DNA of 64,000 nt from JAJNPS01 sp031378845 (GTDB taxonomy: Bacteria > Pseudomonadota > Alphaproteobacteria > Rhodobacterales > Rhodobacteraceae): the NCBI GenBank assembly GCA_031378845.1, contig JANNES010000018.1, forward strand, positions 190,719 through 254,718. The letters are read 5' to 3'. The stretch's first letter is position 1. Each line of letters opens with the position of its first letter. Below, piece by piece: positions 44,112-54,975 of the stretch. The position numbers and the translations under genes are program-made. The notes beneath the pieces were generated by a model that saw only the letters and a program-made list of their open reading frames with translations, did not search any database and was not told the DNA's origin.

Positions 44112-45533
44112 TCAGTCTCTCAGGCTTTCTTCACGCAGGCCGTCAGCCAGCAGGTTGAGGCCAAGAACCAGGCTCATCAAGGCAAGGGCAGGGGTGACGG
44201 CAGGATGCAAATAGAGCGACAAAAGCTTGCGCCCGTCGTCGATGGTGGAACCCCAGTCAGGGGATTCCGGCGACACACCGAGGCCAAAGAAGCCGAGTGT
44301 TCCCAGAAGGATTGTCGTGTAGCCGATGCGCAGGCAGAAATCGACGATCAGTGGCCCACGGGCGTTAGGCAGGATTTCCCACAGCATGATGTACCACGGG
44401 CTTTCGCCGCGCGTCATGCCTGCGGCCACGTAGTCGCGCGCCTTGAGGTCCATCACGATGCCGCGCACGATCCGGAACACGGTGGGCGAGTTCACGAACA
44501 CCACGGACACGAACACGTTCAGAAGGTTCGGCTCCATCGACCAGATGCCAAGCGGGTCGGCGTTGAAGGCCAGTCCCGAATAGGCCCAGAGCCCGATCAC
44601 CAGCGTCGCGCCGACATAGAGGTTCCGCTTTGGCGGGTCGGTGAAAAATCGCGACTGGAACAGGATGCACATGAAGATGACCGGAAAGATGAAGAGCACC
44701 GCCGCGAGATAGATCGGGATCCCGGTGACGCGGATTTCCGGTGTGACCAGCAAGTAAAAGAGCAAGATCACCGGAAAGGCCAAGACGAGGTTGGCGATGA
44801 AGGACAAGATCGTGTCGAGCTTGCCGCCGAAGTAACCCGCAGGCAGGCCAAGCGTGACCCCCACCATAAAGGCAAATGCCGTAGCCGCAGGGGCGATGGT
44901 CAGCACGCGGCGCGCGCCCATCACGACCCGGCTGAACACGTCGCGGGCAAGGTGATCTGCCCCCAGCAGAAAGTAGGCGTATTGGCCATCGACCACCTCC
45001 TTGAGCGGCATGCCGGGGGCGACGTTCTTGACTTTGCCAAACTGCTTGATCGGGTCCATCGTGATGATCAGGTCGGCAAAGATTGCCGTGAACACCCAGA
45101 ACATCACCAGCGCGAACCCGACCATGCCGACCGGGCTGTCAAAAAGCTTGCCGAGCAGGCCCAGCTTGCGCTTGAAGGTGATGCAGGCCGCAAAGGTCGC
45201 GATCAGCGCGATCCAGACCGGCAGGAACTGCATCGCAGCGGCGCCGATGATCCCCTTGGCGGGCAGGCCCGGCATCACGATGCCGACCACGAGATAGATC
45301 AAAATCAGGCCGATGATCAGAAGGCCGATGTAGCGCACGGCAAGGGCTGCGTAGTCGAAGAGACTGCGCCGGGCGACCAGCGTGCCGCCTTGCATCGTGG
45401 CGCTGACAGAGGCGCCTGCAAAGAGCCCCAGGACAAGTTGCCCGAGAACAGCCACGGCCAATGCGGCCAACGCAGCAAACAAGATGGGGTTGAGGAGGGT
45501 TCCGGCCGTTCCGGTCCAGGTGAGCGCTTCCAT
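44112..45533 (-). CDS. Peptide-type ABC transporter permease (DppC-like, N-terminally extended)
   Basis: The product is one of the two membrane subunits of the importer. It has 473 residues, against about 300 for DppC. Residues from about 170 carry the standard domain, with HLARDVFSRVVMGARRVL and the EAA-type loop DYVAAGMTRGESPWYIMLWEILPNARGPLIV. The first 150 or so residues hold three extra hydrophobic segments not found in E. coli DppC. The start at 45533 follows GAGGAG and lies 10 nt after the DppB-like stop. Confidence 0.92.
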   Translation of the reverse strand: MEALTWTGTAGTLLNPILFAALAALAVAVLGQLVLGLFAGASVSATMQGGTLVARRSLFDYAALAVRYIGLLIIGLILIYLVVGIVMPGLPAKGIIGAAAMQFLPVWIALIATFAACITFKRKLGLLGKLFDSPVGMVGFALVMFWVFTAIFADLIITMDPIKQFGKVKNVAPGMPLKEVVDGQYAYFLLGADHLARDVFSRVVMGARRVLTIAPAATAFAFMVGVTLGLPAGYFGGKLDTILSFIANLVLAFPVILLFYLLVTPEIRVTGIPIYLAAVLFIFPVIFMCILFQSRFFTDPPKRNLYVGATLVIGLWAYSGLAFNADPLGIWSMEPNLLNVFVSVVFVNSPTVFRIVRGIVMDLKARDYVAAGMTRGESPWYIMLWEILPNARGPLIVDFCLRIGYTTILLGTLGFFGLGVSPESPDWGSTIDDGRKLLSLYLHPAVTPALALMSLVLGLNLLADGLREESLRD

Positions 45534-45543
45534 CGGGGTCTCC

Positions 45544-46629
45544 TCAGCTAAGCCGGATACGGGGATTGAGGAACACATAGCCGATGTCGGATATCAGCTG
45601 CGTCACCAGAACGACGAACACGGCCACCACGGAACAACCCAGCAACAGCTCGATATCGTTGTTGCTGGCGGCCTGAACCAGCGTCCAGCCAAAGCCCTTG
45701 TAGTTGAACAGGGACTCGACAATGACGACGCCGTTCAAAAGCCACGGAAACTGCAGCATGATCACCGTAAAGGGTGCGATCAGCGCGTTGCGCAGGGCGT
45801 GTTTGACCACGACGCCGCCAAAGGGCACCCCCTTCAGACGCGCGGTGCGGATGTATTGCTGGGTCATTACCTCGGTCATCGACGCACGGGTCATCCGGGC
45901 GATGTAGCCGATGCCGTAAAGGGCTATGGTCATCACCGGCAGGGCGAAGTTCCAGAACGTGATATCGTCCAGCGCAGAGGTGGAAGACCCCAGAAACAGC
46001 GTTTTGTCCTCGATCCAGCCCCAGTCTTTCAGGATCGGTGATATCCCGGCCGTGGCTGACGCAAAGATCGCCACCAAGACGACGCCGGACACATATTCCG
46101 GGGTGGCCGTCGACGCGATTGCAAAGGTCGACAGCACCCGGTCGGTGCGGGATCCTTCGCGCATCCCGGAAATAACGCCGATCAACAGCGAGGCGGGCAC
46201 CATCACCAGCATCACCGCCAGCATCAGCCAAGCGGTCGCGCCCAGTTTTTCCATCACCGCCGAGAACACCGGCTTTTTGAAGAATGTCGAGAAACCCCAG
46301 TCACCCTGTAAAATACCGCAATATCGCGGCGCCACTTCGGTCGCCATGCCGTCATCGATACACCGCCCGCGCGTGACCCCTTTGTCATCCGTGCGGACCC
46401 ACCCCGGCACCATACCCATCCATTGGGCATATCGGCCAAAGACAGACCCGCCATGGCCATTTTCGATGATCCACGAATCGACGGCCTCGTCGGTCATGCG
46501 GACCGAGCCCTCGGTTCGTGCAAGCTTTTCAAGGTTGGGGTGCAGGTTTGTCAGAAAGAACACAACGAAGGTCAGGCAAATGGCCGTAAGCACCATCAGG
46601 CCGAACCGTCGCACGATGAAAATCAGCAT
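45544..46629 (-). CDS. Peptide-type ABC transporter permease (DppB-like)
   Basis: This 361-residue permease begins with the typical MLIFIVRRFGLMVLTAICLTFVVFFL helix. It has a roughly 70-residue periplasmic loop with two Cys (CIDD, RYCGILQGDWG) and the EAA-type motif YIRTARLKGVPFGGVVVKHALRNALIAP. The start at 46629 follows GAGGG by 7 nt. It is separated from the binding-protein gene by a 118-nt gap with a stem-loop. Confidence 0.93.
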   Translation of the reverse strand: MLIFIVRRFGLMVLTAICLTFVVFFLTNLHPNLEKLARTEGSVRMTDEAVDSWIIENGHGGSVFGRYAQWMGMVPGWVRTDDKGVTRGRCIDDGMATEVAPRYCGILQGDWGFSTFFKKPVFSAVMEKLGATAWLMLAVMLVMVPASLLIGVISGMREGSRTDRVLSTFAIASTATPEYVSGVVLVAIFASATAGISPILKDWGWIEDKTLFLGSSTSALDDITFWNFALPVMTIALYGIGYIARMTRASMTEVMTQQYIRTARLKGVPFGGVVVKHALRNALIAPFTVIMLQFPWLLNGVVIVESLFNYKGFGWTLVQAASNNDIELLLGCSVVAVFVVLVTQLISDIGYVFLNPRIRLS

Positions 46630-46709
46630 GTTCAAACCCTCATTGCGCCGGAGCGACAAGGTTCAGGGGCAAGTCGGCCCGGACGCGCAAGATGGAGGAT
46701 CGATCGGGA

Positions 46710-46727
46710 GTGCTGCCAAAGCAGCAC
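46710..46727 (-). terminator. Stem-loop between binding-protein and permease genes
   Basis: GTGCTGC-CAAA-GCAGCAC is a perfect 7-bp stem with a tetraloop, 20 nt after the binding-protein stop. There is no long T-run on the minus strand. Such a position suits partial termination or 3'-end protection, giving more binding protein than membrane subunits. Confidence 0.55.
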
Positions 46728-46747
46728 CCCCTTTCGCGCGACATTGG

Positions 46748-48385
46748 TCAGGCGACCGACCACTTGTAGTGCTGATGCTCGTTGGACGGGTGAATTTCGA
46801 CGTTCACGCCTTCCTTGTTGTGGTGAAAGAGCGAGCGCCAGAACGGCTGGATAATGAAGCCTTCGTCTTGAAGGATTGTCTCAAGGATCACCATCTGTTC
46901 GCGACGGGCGTCGGCATCAGCAAGGGACAGTGCTGCGGTCATGGCGGCGTCGAACTCCGGGTTCGCCATGCCGGTTTCATTCCACGAGCCGGTGGAGGTA
47001 TAGGCAAGGCTCATGTTCATTACCGCCAGCGGGCGGTGGTTCCAGGTAGTCGACGAAAACGGGTATTTCTGCCAGTCGTTCCAGAATGTCGATCCCGGCA
47101 TCACGGTGTGTTTCACCTTGGCGCCTGCGTCGACCAGTTGCGACACGACGGCAGCCGTGGTGTTGGCCTCCCAGCCATCGTCCAGCGAGATCACTTCGAA
47201 CTCGGTGTCGGCCAGACCGGCAGCTTCGAGTGCGGGCTTGAGGCCCGCGGTATCAACCGTCTGCGGGGGAATTTTTGCATATTCAGGATGGACCGGGCAG
47301 GCGTGGTGGTTTTCTGCAATGGTGCCAAGGCCATTATAGCCAAGTTCCAGAACGACGCCCAGATCGACTGCCTTCTGGAACGCCTGACGAACGGCCTTGT
47401 CCTTGTAAAGATCGCTCGAGGCCGCGTTCATCCGCACCACGATGGTCGCTGCCGTGACCGCTTCAACCTTGGTCCAGCCTAGACCGTCCATCTGCTCGAT
47501 GAAATCGCCGGTGGTTTCATAGTTGGTGTCGATCTCGTCCGAACCGGCAAGCGCCAGCATGGCCGACGGGTCGGTGCCAAAGTCGATGTAATGGACTTCG
47601 TCCAGCGGTGCGGTGCCACCCCACCAGGTATGATTCGGTGCGCGGACCAGTATGGCACGCTGACCCACGGACACCTCTTGTGGGATATAAGGACCGGTGC
47701 CGATGGGGTTTGTCGAAGGATCAGAGCCCTCGACATAGGACGAATGCACCAACGCCGTAGGATAGTCGGCAATGTTCGGCACCACGGCGACATCGGATTG
47801 CGACATCATCAGCTTGACGGTCATGTCGTCGACCTTGACCACCGCGCCATCGCGAAGAGTTTTGGTATCTGGGTTCACGAGGCCCGGAAAGCGCGAGGCC
47901 GTGGAGTTGCCGTCGACCGTGCCATCGCACCAGCGCGTGATATTGCGCACCACGTCATCGGCGGTAAAGGCGTCGCCGTTGTTCCAGGTCACGCCCGGAC
48001 GGACCCTGAGGGTGTATTCCGTGGCGTCGGCATTGGCCTCCCAGCTTTCCAGCAGGCGGCCTTCGAACGTGGCGTCCGCATTATACTGGATCAGGTATTC
48101 CAGCCAGCCGCGATAGACGTTGGCAATCTGCGGCCAGTCAGTGGTGCGTGGGTCTTTCAGAGCTTTGACTTCCATGGCGCAGCGGACGATGCCGCCGACT
48201 TTGGCGTCCTGAGCTTGGGCAGGTGCCGGCAGGCCGATCAGGCCGTAGGCTGCAGCAGCCGACACACCCAGTGCAGTGGTCCGGGAAAGGAACTCGCGCC
48301 GGCTGATCTGGCCGCTGCGGTGCTCTTCGGCAAACATGGTGGCAGCCGGATGCAGCGCACCTGCGGCAGTATTGGTATCAGTCAT
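46748..48385 (-). CDS. Peptide-type ABC transporter substrate-binding protein (Tat-exported)
   Basis: This 545-residue periplasmic protein belongs to the SBP family 5 (peptide/nickel type), with GGIVRCAMEV...DPRTTDWPQ and YTLRVRPGVTWNNGDAFTADDVV. It has a twin-arginine signal: SRREFL at 28-33, a hydrophobic stretch, and cleavage after AQA near residue 58, so it is exported folded. Its ligand is not identifiable. It is the first gene of the importer operon. Confidence 0.93.
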   Translation of the reverse strand: MTDTNTAAGALHPAATMFAEEHRSGQISRREFLSRTTALGVSAAAAYGLIGLPAPAQAQDAKVGGIVRCAMEVKALKDPRTTDWPQIANVYRGWLEYLIQYNADATFEGRLLESWEANADATEYTLRVRPGVTWNNGDAFTADDVVRNITRWCDGTVDGNSTASRFPGLVNPDTKTLRDGAVVKVDDMTVKLMMSQSDVAVVPNIADYPTALVHSSYVEGSDPSTNPIGTGPYIPQEVSVGQRAILVRAPNHTWWGGTAPLDEVHYIDFGTDPSAMLALAGSDEIDTNYETTGDFIEQMDGLGWTKVEAVTAATIVVRMNAASSDLYKDKAVRQAFQKAVDLGVVLELGYNGLGTIAENHHACPVHPEYAKIPPQTVDTAGLKPALEAAGLADTEFEVISLDDGWEANTTAAVVSQLVDAGAKVKHTVMPGSTFWNDWQKYPFSSTTWNHRPLAVMNMSLAYTSTGSWNETGMANPEFDAAMTAALSLADADARREQMVILETILQDEGFIIQPFWRSLFHHNKEGVNVEIHPSNEHQHYKWSVA

Positions 48386-48722
48386 ATCAGTCTCCCTGAC
48401 GTTTGGTTTTTTTTACGTTTCTTGCGTGCGGTACGCAGTTGATGAGGCCCCGCACTTGCCGATCTTCCGCGACGCGGGATCCCAGCAGGCTCGGGGATAG
48501 GCTTTGCACCGTCCATGGGTCATTGCGCATCTTTTTTACCATGCCGTCAACGCCCGCTTTCAACAGTTCATCACAGTTTTGCGACCAAGATGATCCATGA
48601 GCGACACATGATGGTCGTTTTGCGAATGTCTACAGGCGGACATGATTTTGAACGGGACTCACGCCCCCGACGGTTTGCAAAGATCTTCAGATTTTCACCA
48701 CCGGAAAGTCTCTGAATCTGCC
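48386..48722. other. Control region of the ABC importer operon
   Basis: This 337-nt gap lies between the AraC stop and the binding-protein start, both minus strand. No gene is supported. A small inverted repeat TGCGT-GCGGT-ACGCA (48423-48437) stands about 40 nt before the start and is a possible regulator site. The AT-rich run GGTTTTTTTT near 48405 lies just upstream of the start. Confidence 0.35.
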
Positions 48723-49520
48723 TCAGGGCGCGCGGCGAAAGGCGGTTGGCGATTTCCCGGTCACGTGCTGAAACGCCCGTGTGAAATATGCGGCAGAGTT
48801 GAAACCAAGCATCTCGCCGATTCGCCTGACCGGCAAATTCGTTTCCGCCAAAAGCTTGCGGGCCTCAAAGATCCTGCGGTCCTGCAAAAGCTGCGACGCC
48901 GGACGACCGCAGGCCTGCTGGCAGCACCGGGTCAGATGTGTCGGCGTGACACTGAGTTGTTCGGCAAAGTGGCTGACGCCCAGACCGTTGCGGAAATCCC
49001 GCTCAAGCAGCGATGTGTAGCGCGCGACCAGTCGGCGCGACGCATCCGGCCGTGTCTGTTCAGGCGCGGTACGCGCGGTCTGGCGTTCCAGCCAGACCCC
49101 GAGCAGGCCCAGATAGTGCCGGGTCGCACGTTCATGCGCGGGACTGGTGCTATCCATTTCGCGCTGAATCGCATCAAGGATGATGTTCAGTTCCTGCTGC
49201 GCGTGAACCTCGCGGATCCGCAGATGCTGGACCTCGCGGGGCAGGGTGACATCGCAGTCGCGACCAAAAAAGACGGCAGTCCCGAAGACCTGCGGGCCGG
49301 CCTCGAACCCGTGCATGGTCCCAGCCGGGATAAAAATGGCATTATGGGTGGTATATCCGCGCGTAGAGCCTTGCAGCGTGATCCGGCCCTGACCTTTGGT
49401 GAACCACAGCAAGCAAGGCTCGGACAGCGACCGCATCGCCTCGACACGCCAACGGCCCCCGGCGGCAAGCCGCGGGATTGCTACAAGGCGCAGCTGAGAG
49501 ATGTTCGTCGCGTTCTGCAT
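48723..49520 (-). CDS. AraC-family transcriptional regulator
   Basis: The roughly 265-residue product has an N-terminal cupin-like sensing domain (AIFIPAGTMHGFEAG) and a C-terminal double helix-turn-helix (LGVSHFAEQLSVTPTHLTRCCQQACGRPASQLLQDRRIFEARKLLAETNLPVRRIGEMLGFNSAAYFTRAFQHVTGKSP-type AraC signature). The start at 49520 (MQNATNIS) follows GAGGGGC; a longer frame to 49622 is possible but lacks support. It is directly upstream of the peptide-type importer on the same strand and probably controls it (inference). Confidence 0.88.
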   Translation of the reverse strand: MQNATNISQLRLVAIPRLAAGGRWRVEAMRSLSEPCLLWFTKGQGRITLQGSTRGYTTHNAIFIPAGTMHGFEAGPQVFGTAVFFGRDCDVTLPREVQHLRIREVHAQQELNIILDAIQREMDSTSPAHERATRHYLGLLGVWLERQTARTAPEQTRPDASRRLVARYTSLLERDFRNGLGVSHFAEQLSVTPTHLTRCCQQACGRPASQLLQDRRIFEARKLLAETNLPVRRIGEMLGFNSAAYFTRAFQHVTGKSPTAFRRAP

Positions 49521-49747
49521 GCCCCTCGCCCTGACGTTGTCGTCCTGACCGCCAAGAGATAGACCGGGAAACCGCGCGAACCCAAGCGAAAAATTCACGA
49601 AAACGGGTGCCAGCTTTGGCACGCGTCAAATGCGGCGCGCAATCCAGTCTTATCTGCCCAGCTAAATGTCCAGAAATTCGAAACACTCGTATCCAGGAAA
49701 CACAATTATGTAAATCAGCACGACAATCAAGCCTCAGTTTTTGTTTG

Positions 49748-50626
49748 CTAAAGAACGCTCAGCCCGTTCCAAGACCGCATCCGGGAGCGAAACCAGGTAC
49801 GCTGACGCTTGGCATAATGGTGCGTGGCTTGTTTGGCCCGCGCAACGGCCTCTGTTGGAAGCAGATCGCCGTTCAGTTGCGCCATCAGTTCCGCTGCTCC
49901 GATGGCGCGCGCCCATGGCTGCGCCGCATCATAGTCGTTTTTGTTTGCGCGCACCTCGTTGAGGCCCCCGGCAGCCATCATGCGCTCGAACCGTGCATCG
50001 ATTCGGGGGTTCAAGACATCGCGCTCGGCCAACAGCACAAAAGCCTGCGCCTCGCTCAGCGGCAAAACCCCCGGCCCGGTCTCTTTTTGCCAGTCCGCCA
50101 GTCCCCGACTGGTCGCGCGCCAGACTTCCCAAGCGCGCTGAACGCGGGCCGGGTTGGCCAAATCGATCCCGCCTGCCGTCAACGGATCAAGGTCGGAAAT
50201 CATGCCCGCCACATCCCCGGCCATGCGCCGCATATCCGCGTCTCTGCGCACGTCGGGCGGGATGTCGGGAATGATTGCCAATCCCTCGGTCAGGGCCGAA
50301 AAATAGAGTCCAGTCCCGCCGACGATCACCACTGGCCGCGCCAACAGCGGTGCCACGTCACGCAGCCAGTGGCCGACCGAGTAGGCGGCGTCTTTTCCGA
50401 CATGGCCATAAAGCGCGTGCGCAAGCTCTGCCTCGTCCGCCACCGAAGGGCGGGCGGTCAACAGCCGCCATGCGCCGTAAACCTGCAAGGCGTCCGCATT
50501 GACAATCAGGCGTCCGTCGCGCCGGGCAAGCGCCATCGCCAGGGCGGATTTGCCGCTGGCGGTCGGTCCGGCAATCAGCACGGGTGCTGTCCGCGAGATC
50601 TGGGCAATCCGGTCTGCATCGCTCAT
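49748..50626 (-). CDS. miaA: tRNA dimethylallyltransferase
   Basis: MiaA adds the dimethylallyl group to A37 of tRNAs that read codons beginning with U. The 292-residue protein has the P-loop GPTASGKS, VGGTGLYFSAL and the C-terminal QATHHYAKRQRTWFR. The usual DSMQVY motif is present as NADALQVY, which keeps the catalytic region but lacks the Ser. It is divergent from pyrH, with 118 nt between. Confidence 0.94.
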   Translation of the reverse strand: MSDADRIAQISRTAPVLIAGPTASGKSALAMALARRDGRLIVNADALQVYGAWRLLTARPSVADEAELAHALYGHVGKDAAYSVGHWLRDVAPLLARPVVIVGGTGLYFSALTEGLAIIPDIPPDVRRDADMRRMAGDVAGMISDLDPLTAGGIDLANPARVQRAWEVWRATSRGLADWQKETGPGVLPLSEAQAFVLLAERDVLNPRIDARFERMMAAGGLNEVRANKNDYDAAQPWARAIGAAELMAQLNGDLLPTEAVARAKQATHHYAKRQRTWFRSRMRSWNGLSVL

Positions 50627-50744
50627 TTACGGCCCACGCTGCATTGCTCCCTGGGGGTTCATGCCCGATCGCCGGTTGAACCTGTCGACGTTTTGCGACA
50701 TTTTGCGCCGCAACCAAAGACCGAAACCATATCCGAGAAAACGC

Positions 50745-51527
50745 ATGACACATCCAAGCCCCGAAACCGGCGTCACCTATCAACGCGTGATGCTGAAAAT
50801 TTCGGGTGAGGCGTTGATGGGTGATCAGGGTTACGGCTTGCATCCCCCCACCGTGCAGCGCATCGCCCTAGAGGTGAAGTCGGTCCGTGACCTTGGCGTC
50901 GAAATCTGCATGGTGATCGGCGGCGGGAACATCTTTCGGGGTCTGCAAGGCAGCGCCCAGGGGATGGAGCGGACGACCGCCGACTACATGGGAATGCTGG
51001 CGACGGTGATGAACGCGCTGGCAATGCAGTCTGCGCTCGAAGCCGTCGGCGTCTTTACCCGCGTCGTCAGCGCGATTCCGATGGATCAGGTCTGCGAGCC
51101 CTATATCCGCCGCCGCGCCGTGCGACACCTGGAAAAGCAGCGCGTCGTCATCTTTGCCGCAGGCACCGGCAATCCGTACTTCACCACCGACACCGCCGCC
51201 ACCTTGCGCGCCTCAGAGATGGCGTGCCAGGCGATCTTCAAGGGCACCAAGGTCGATGGCGTCTATGACAAGGACCCCAAAAAGCATGCCGACGCCAAAC
51301 GCTACGGCATCGTGACCTATGACGAGGTCTTGCAAAAACACCTGGGCGTCATGGATGCCTCGGCGATTGCGCTGGCCCGCGACAATGACCTGCCGATCAT
51401 CGTCTTTAGCCTGGATGAACCGGGCGGCTTTAAGGGGATCTTGTCAGGGCAGGGCACCTACACGCGCGTGCAGGCCGAAGCCCCGCGCCGCCGCGGCGAG
51501 CTATCAGGCGAGGCGATGCTTGGCTGA
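50745..51527 (+). CDS. pyrH: UMP kinase
   Basis: PyrH phosphorylates UMP to UDP. The 260-residue protein is an amino-acid-kinase fold enzyme with KISGEALMG (18-26), VIGGGNIFRG, AAGTGNPYFTTDTAA and TKVDGVYDKDPKK. The start at 50745 follows GAGAAA; the open frame extends farther upstream over miaA but that is shadow. frr follows after 76 nt, the common pyrH-frr pairing. Confidence 0.96.
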   Translation: MTHPSPETGVTYQRVMLKISGEALMGDQGYGLHPPTVQRIALEVKSVRDLGVEICMVIGGGNIFRGLQGSAQGMERTTADYMGMLATVMNALAMQSALEAVGVFTRVVSAIPMDQVCEPYIRRRAVRHLEKQRVVIFAAGTGNPYFTTDTAATLRASEMACQAIFKGTKVDGVYDKDPKKHADAKRYGIVTYDEVLQKHLGVMDASAIALARDNDLPIIVFSLDEPGGFKGILSGQGTYTRVQAEAPRRRGELSGEAMLG

Positions 51528-51603
51528 CACTGTATACCTGCTGGCGGGCTTGCTGGTATAGAATGACAACGCTTTGCGACCGAACAGTTGAGGTATGACT
51601 TGG

Positions 51604-52161
51604 ATGGCTGACGATCTGGACATTGACACCGATGCGCTGCAACGGCGCATGGACGGCGCGATGAGCGTGCTCAAGACCGAATTCGCCAGTCTCCGCACGG
51701 GCCGCGCCTCGGCCTCGATCGTGGAGCCGATCATGGTGGATGCCTATGGCCAGATGACGCCGATCAACCAGCTGGGCACCGTCAACGTACCGGAACCCCG
51801 GATGGTGGTGATCAACGTCTGGGACAAGGGCATGATCGCCAAGGTCGAAAAGGCGATCCGCGAAAGCGGCATCGGCATCAACCCGATCACAGATGGCCCG
51901 CTGATCCGCCTGCCGATCCCCGAATTGAACGAGGAACGCCGGCGCGAGTTGTCCAAAGTCGCCGGAACCTACGCTGAAAATGCCAAGGTCGCGATCCGCA
52001 ACGTCCGCCGCGACGGCATGGACCAGATCAAAAAGGCCAAGGGCATGGGCGAGGATGACCAGAAGATGTGGTCCGAAGAGGTACAGGAGCTGACCGACAA
52101 GGCCATCACTGCCATCGACCGCGCGCTGGAGCACAAGCAACAAGAAATCATGCAGGTCTGA
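51604..52161 (+). CDS. frr: Ribosome recycling factor
   Basis: Frr, with EF-G, splits post-termination ribosomes. The 185-residue protein shows LRTGRASASIVEPIMVDAYG, the hinge region and KAIRESGIGINPITDG. Two ATGs lie at 51595 and 51604. GAGG at 51590-51593 abuts the first but is 10 nt from the second, and the second gives the normal length. Confidence 0.96.
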   Translation: MADDLDIDTDALQRRMDGAMSVLKTEFASLRTGRASASIVEPIMVDAYGQMTPINQLGTVNVPEPRMVVINVWDKGMIAKVEKAIRESGIGINPITDGPLIRLPIPELNEERRRELSKVAGTYAENAKVAIRNVRRDGMDQIKKAKGMGEDDQKMWSEEVQELTDKAITAIDRALEHKQQEIMQV

Positions 52162-52231
52162 GATGTCATTGTGCGGCGTGGCATCCCCAGCGGTGCCGTT
52201 TCTGACGAGTTCTGGCAACCAGGGGTGACGC

Positions 52232-52980
<749 letters not shown>

Positions 52981-52984
<4 letters not shown>

Positions 52985-53772
52985 CCACAGCCTCAGACCG
53001 CTGGGCAGACCTCAAGCCCCGGTTGATTTCTGCGGCCGTCATGCTGGTGGTCGGTGCGGTGGAAATATGGTTGGGCGGGCTGTCATTTCTGGTTCTGATC
53101 ACGCTTTTGACCAGTATCATGATCTGGGAACTCGCGCATATCACCGCACCCGACGCGCCTGCCATCGCCCTCATGCTGGCGGCGCTGGCAGCGCTTTGCC
53201 TCATCCTTGATGAAGGCTGGCCCTCGATCTCGGCCTTTTGGCTTTTCCCCTTTGTCGGCGTGGCCTTTGCCACCACCCCGCGCATACAGAAATCTGCGGC
53301 GGTCGTGCTGGCACTTGCCATCATGGTGGCGGGGCATGGCCTCTTTGTGCTGCGCGACGAATCCGGCACGGTGGCCATTTTATGGCTATTGGGCGTGGTG
53401 ATCGCGTCGGACGTGATGGGATACTTTGCCGGACGCATCTTAGGCGGGCGGAAATTCTGGCCAGCGGTCAGCCCAAAGAAAACCTGGTCTGGGACCATTG
53501 CAGGCTGGATCGCGGCTGTGCTGGTGGGCACGGGGTTCGTTCTTTCGGGCCACGGCCAATGGGGTCTTGTGGTGATCTCGCCCTTTCTGGCCTTTGCCGG
53601 GCAGATGGGCGACATCGCCGAGAGCTGGATCAAGCGGCGCACCGGGGTCAAGGATTCCTCGAATCTGATCCCGGGCCATGGCGGGCTGATGGACCGGTTC
53701 GACGCGCTGGTGGGCGCGATGGTCTTCATCATGGTGCTGACGCGCATCATCCCGTTGCCGATCGGACCCTGA
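52981..53772 (+). CDS. cdsA: Phosphatidate cytidylyltransferase
   Basis: CdsA makes CDP-diacylglycerol, the branch point of phospholipid synthesis, in the inner membrane. The 263-residue polytopic protein carries the C-terminal signature block SPKKTWSGTIAG...AGQMGDIAESWIKRRTGVKDSSNLIPGHGGLMDRFD. It starts with GTG inside the uppS stop and is 3 nt from dxr. Confidence 0.95.
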
Positions 53773-53775
53773 TAC

Positions 53776-54963
53776 ATGCGTTCGGTGTCCATTTTCGGGG
53801 CGACGGGCTCCATTGGCGAGCAGACCTTTGATCTGTTGATGCGGGCCGGGGGGGCGTCGGCGTATCGGACCGTCGCACTGACAGGCGGTCGCAACATCGT
53901 CCGGCTTGCCGACATGGCGCGCGCGTTGCGCGCAGAAGTTGCTGTTTGCGCCGATCCCGCCGATCTGGTCGACCTGCGTGAGGCCCTGTCGGGCACCGGA
54001 ATCGAAGCTGGTGCCGGAAGTCTCGCGATCGCCGAGGCCGCCGACCGTCCTGCCGATTGGGTGATGAGCGCCATCGTGGGGGCTGCGGGCCTCGTGCCCG
54101 GTCTGCGTGCCTTGCGACACGGGCGCACGCTTGCGCTGGCCAACAAGGAAAGCCTTGTAACGGCGGGGACGCTGATCTTGCAGGCCGCCGCCGATCATGG
54201 CGCGCGCATCCTGCCGGTCGATTCTGAACATTCCGCGATCTTTCAGGCGCTCCACGCCGAGGACATCGCAACCGTCGAACGTATCATCCTCACCGCCAGC
54301 GGCGGCGCCTTGCGCGATTGGCCGCTGGAGTCGCTGGCGACCGCAACCGTGGCCGAGGCACTGGCGCATCCCAACTGGGCGATGGGCCGCCGGATTACCA
54401 TCGATTCCGCGTCGATGTTCAACAAGGCGCTCGAGGTGATCGAAACCCGCGAGTTCTTTGGCGTCGAGCCGGACCAGATCGAGGTCATCATCCACCCTGA
54501 AAGCCTGATCCATTCCATGGTCGGCTTTCGCGACGGGGCGATCATGGCGCATCTGGGCGCCCCGGATATGCGCCATTCCATCGGCTATGCGCTCAACTGG
54601 CCCGCGCGTGCTGCGCTGCCGGTGGCACGGCTTGATCTGGCGCAGGTCGCGACCCTGACGTTTCGCGCCCCCGATCTCGCCCGCTACCCGGCGTTGCGGC
54701 TGTGTCGCGAAGTGATGGCGATCCGGGGTCTGGCCGGGGCGGCCTTCAACGCTGCCAAAGAGATCGCGCTCGATCACTTTTTGGCGGGTGGCATCGGATT
54801 TCAGGACATGGCAGGGGTGGTTGAAGATACGCTTGCCCGGCTTTCGGCCGAAATGCGTCTTGGAAATGCCGTGCTGACCCTTGAGGACGTACATCGGATG
54901 GACCATCTCGCAAGGATACGGGCGGGCGAAGCGGCGATCCGCCGCGCTGGCATCAGGCAATAG
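53776..54963 (+). CDS. dxr: 1-deoxy-D-xylulose-5-phosphate reductoisomerase
   Basis: Dxr forms MEP in the non-mevalonate isoprenoid pathway, upstream of the UppS substrates. The 395-residue protein has the NADPH motif FGATGSIGEQT, LANKESLVTAG, the metal-binding DSEHSA, TASGGALRDW and WAMGRRITIDSASMFNKALE. It lies between cdsA and rseP, as in many proteobacteria. Confidence 0.96.
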   Translation: MRSVSIFGATGSIGEQTFDLLMRAGGASAYRTVALTGGRNIVRLADMARALRAEVAVCADPADLVDLREALSGTGIEAGAGSLAIAEAADRPADWVMSAIVGAAGLVPGLRALRHGRTLALANKESLVTAGTLILQAAADHGARILPVDSEHSAIFQALHAEDIATVERIILTASGGALRDWPLESLATATVAEALAHPNWAMGRRITIDSASMFNKALEVIETREFFGVEPDQIEVIIHPESLIHSMVGFRDGAIMAHLGAPDMRHSIGYALNWPARAALPVARLDLAQVATLTFRAPDLARYPALRLCREVMAIRGLAGAAFNAAKEIALDHFLAGGIGFQDMAGVVEDTLARLSAEMRLGNAVLTLEDVHRMDHLARIRAGEAAIRRAGIRQ

Positions 54964-54975
54964 GGCAATAGGGGT

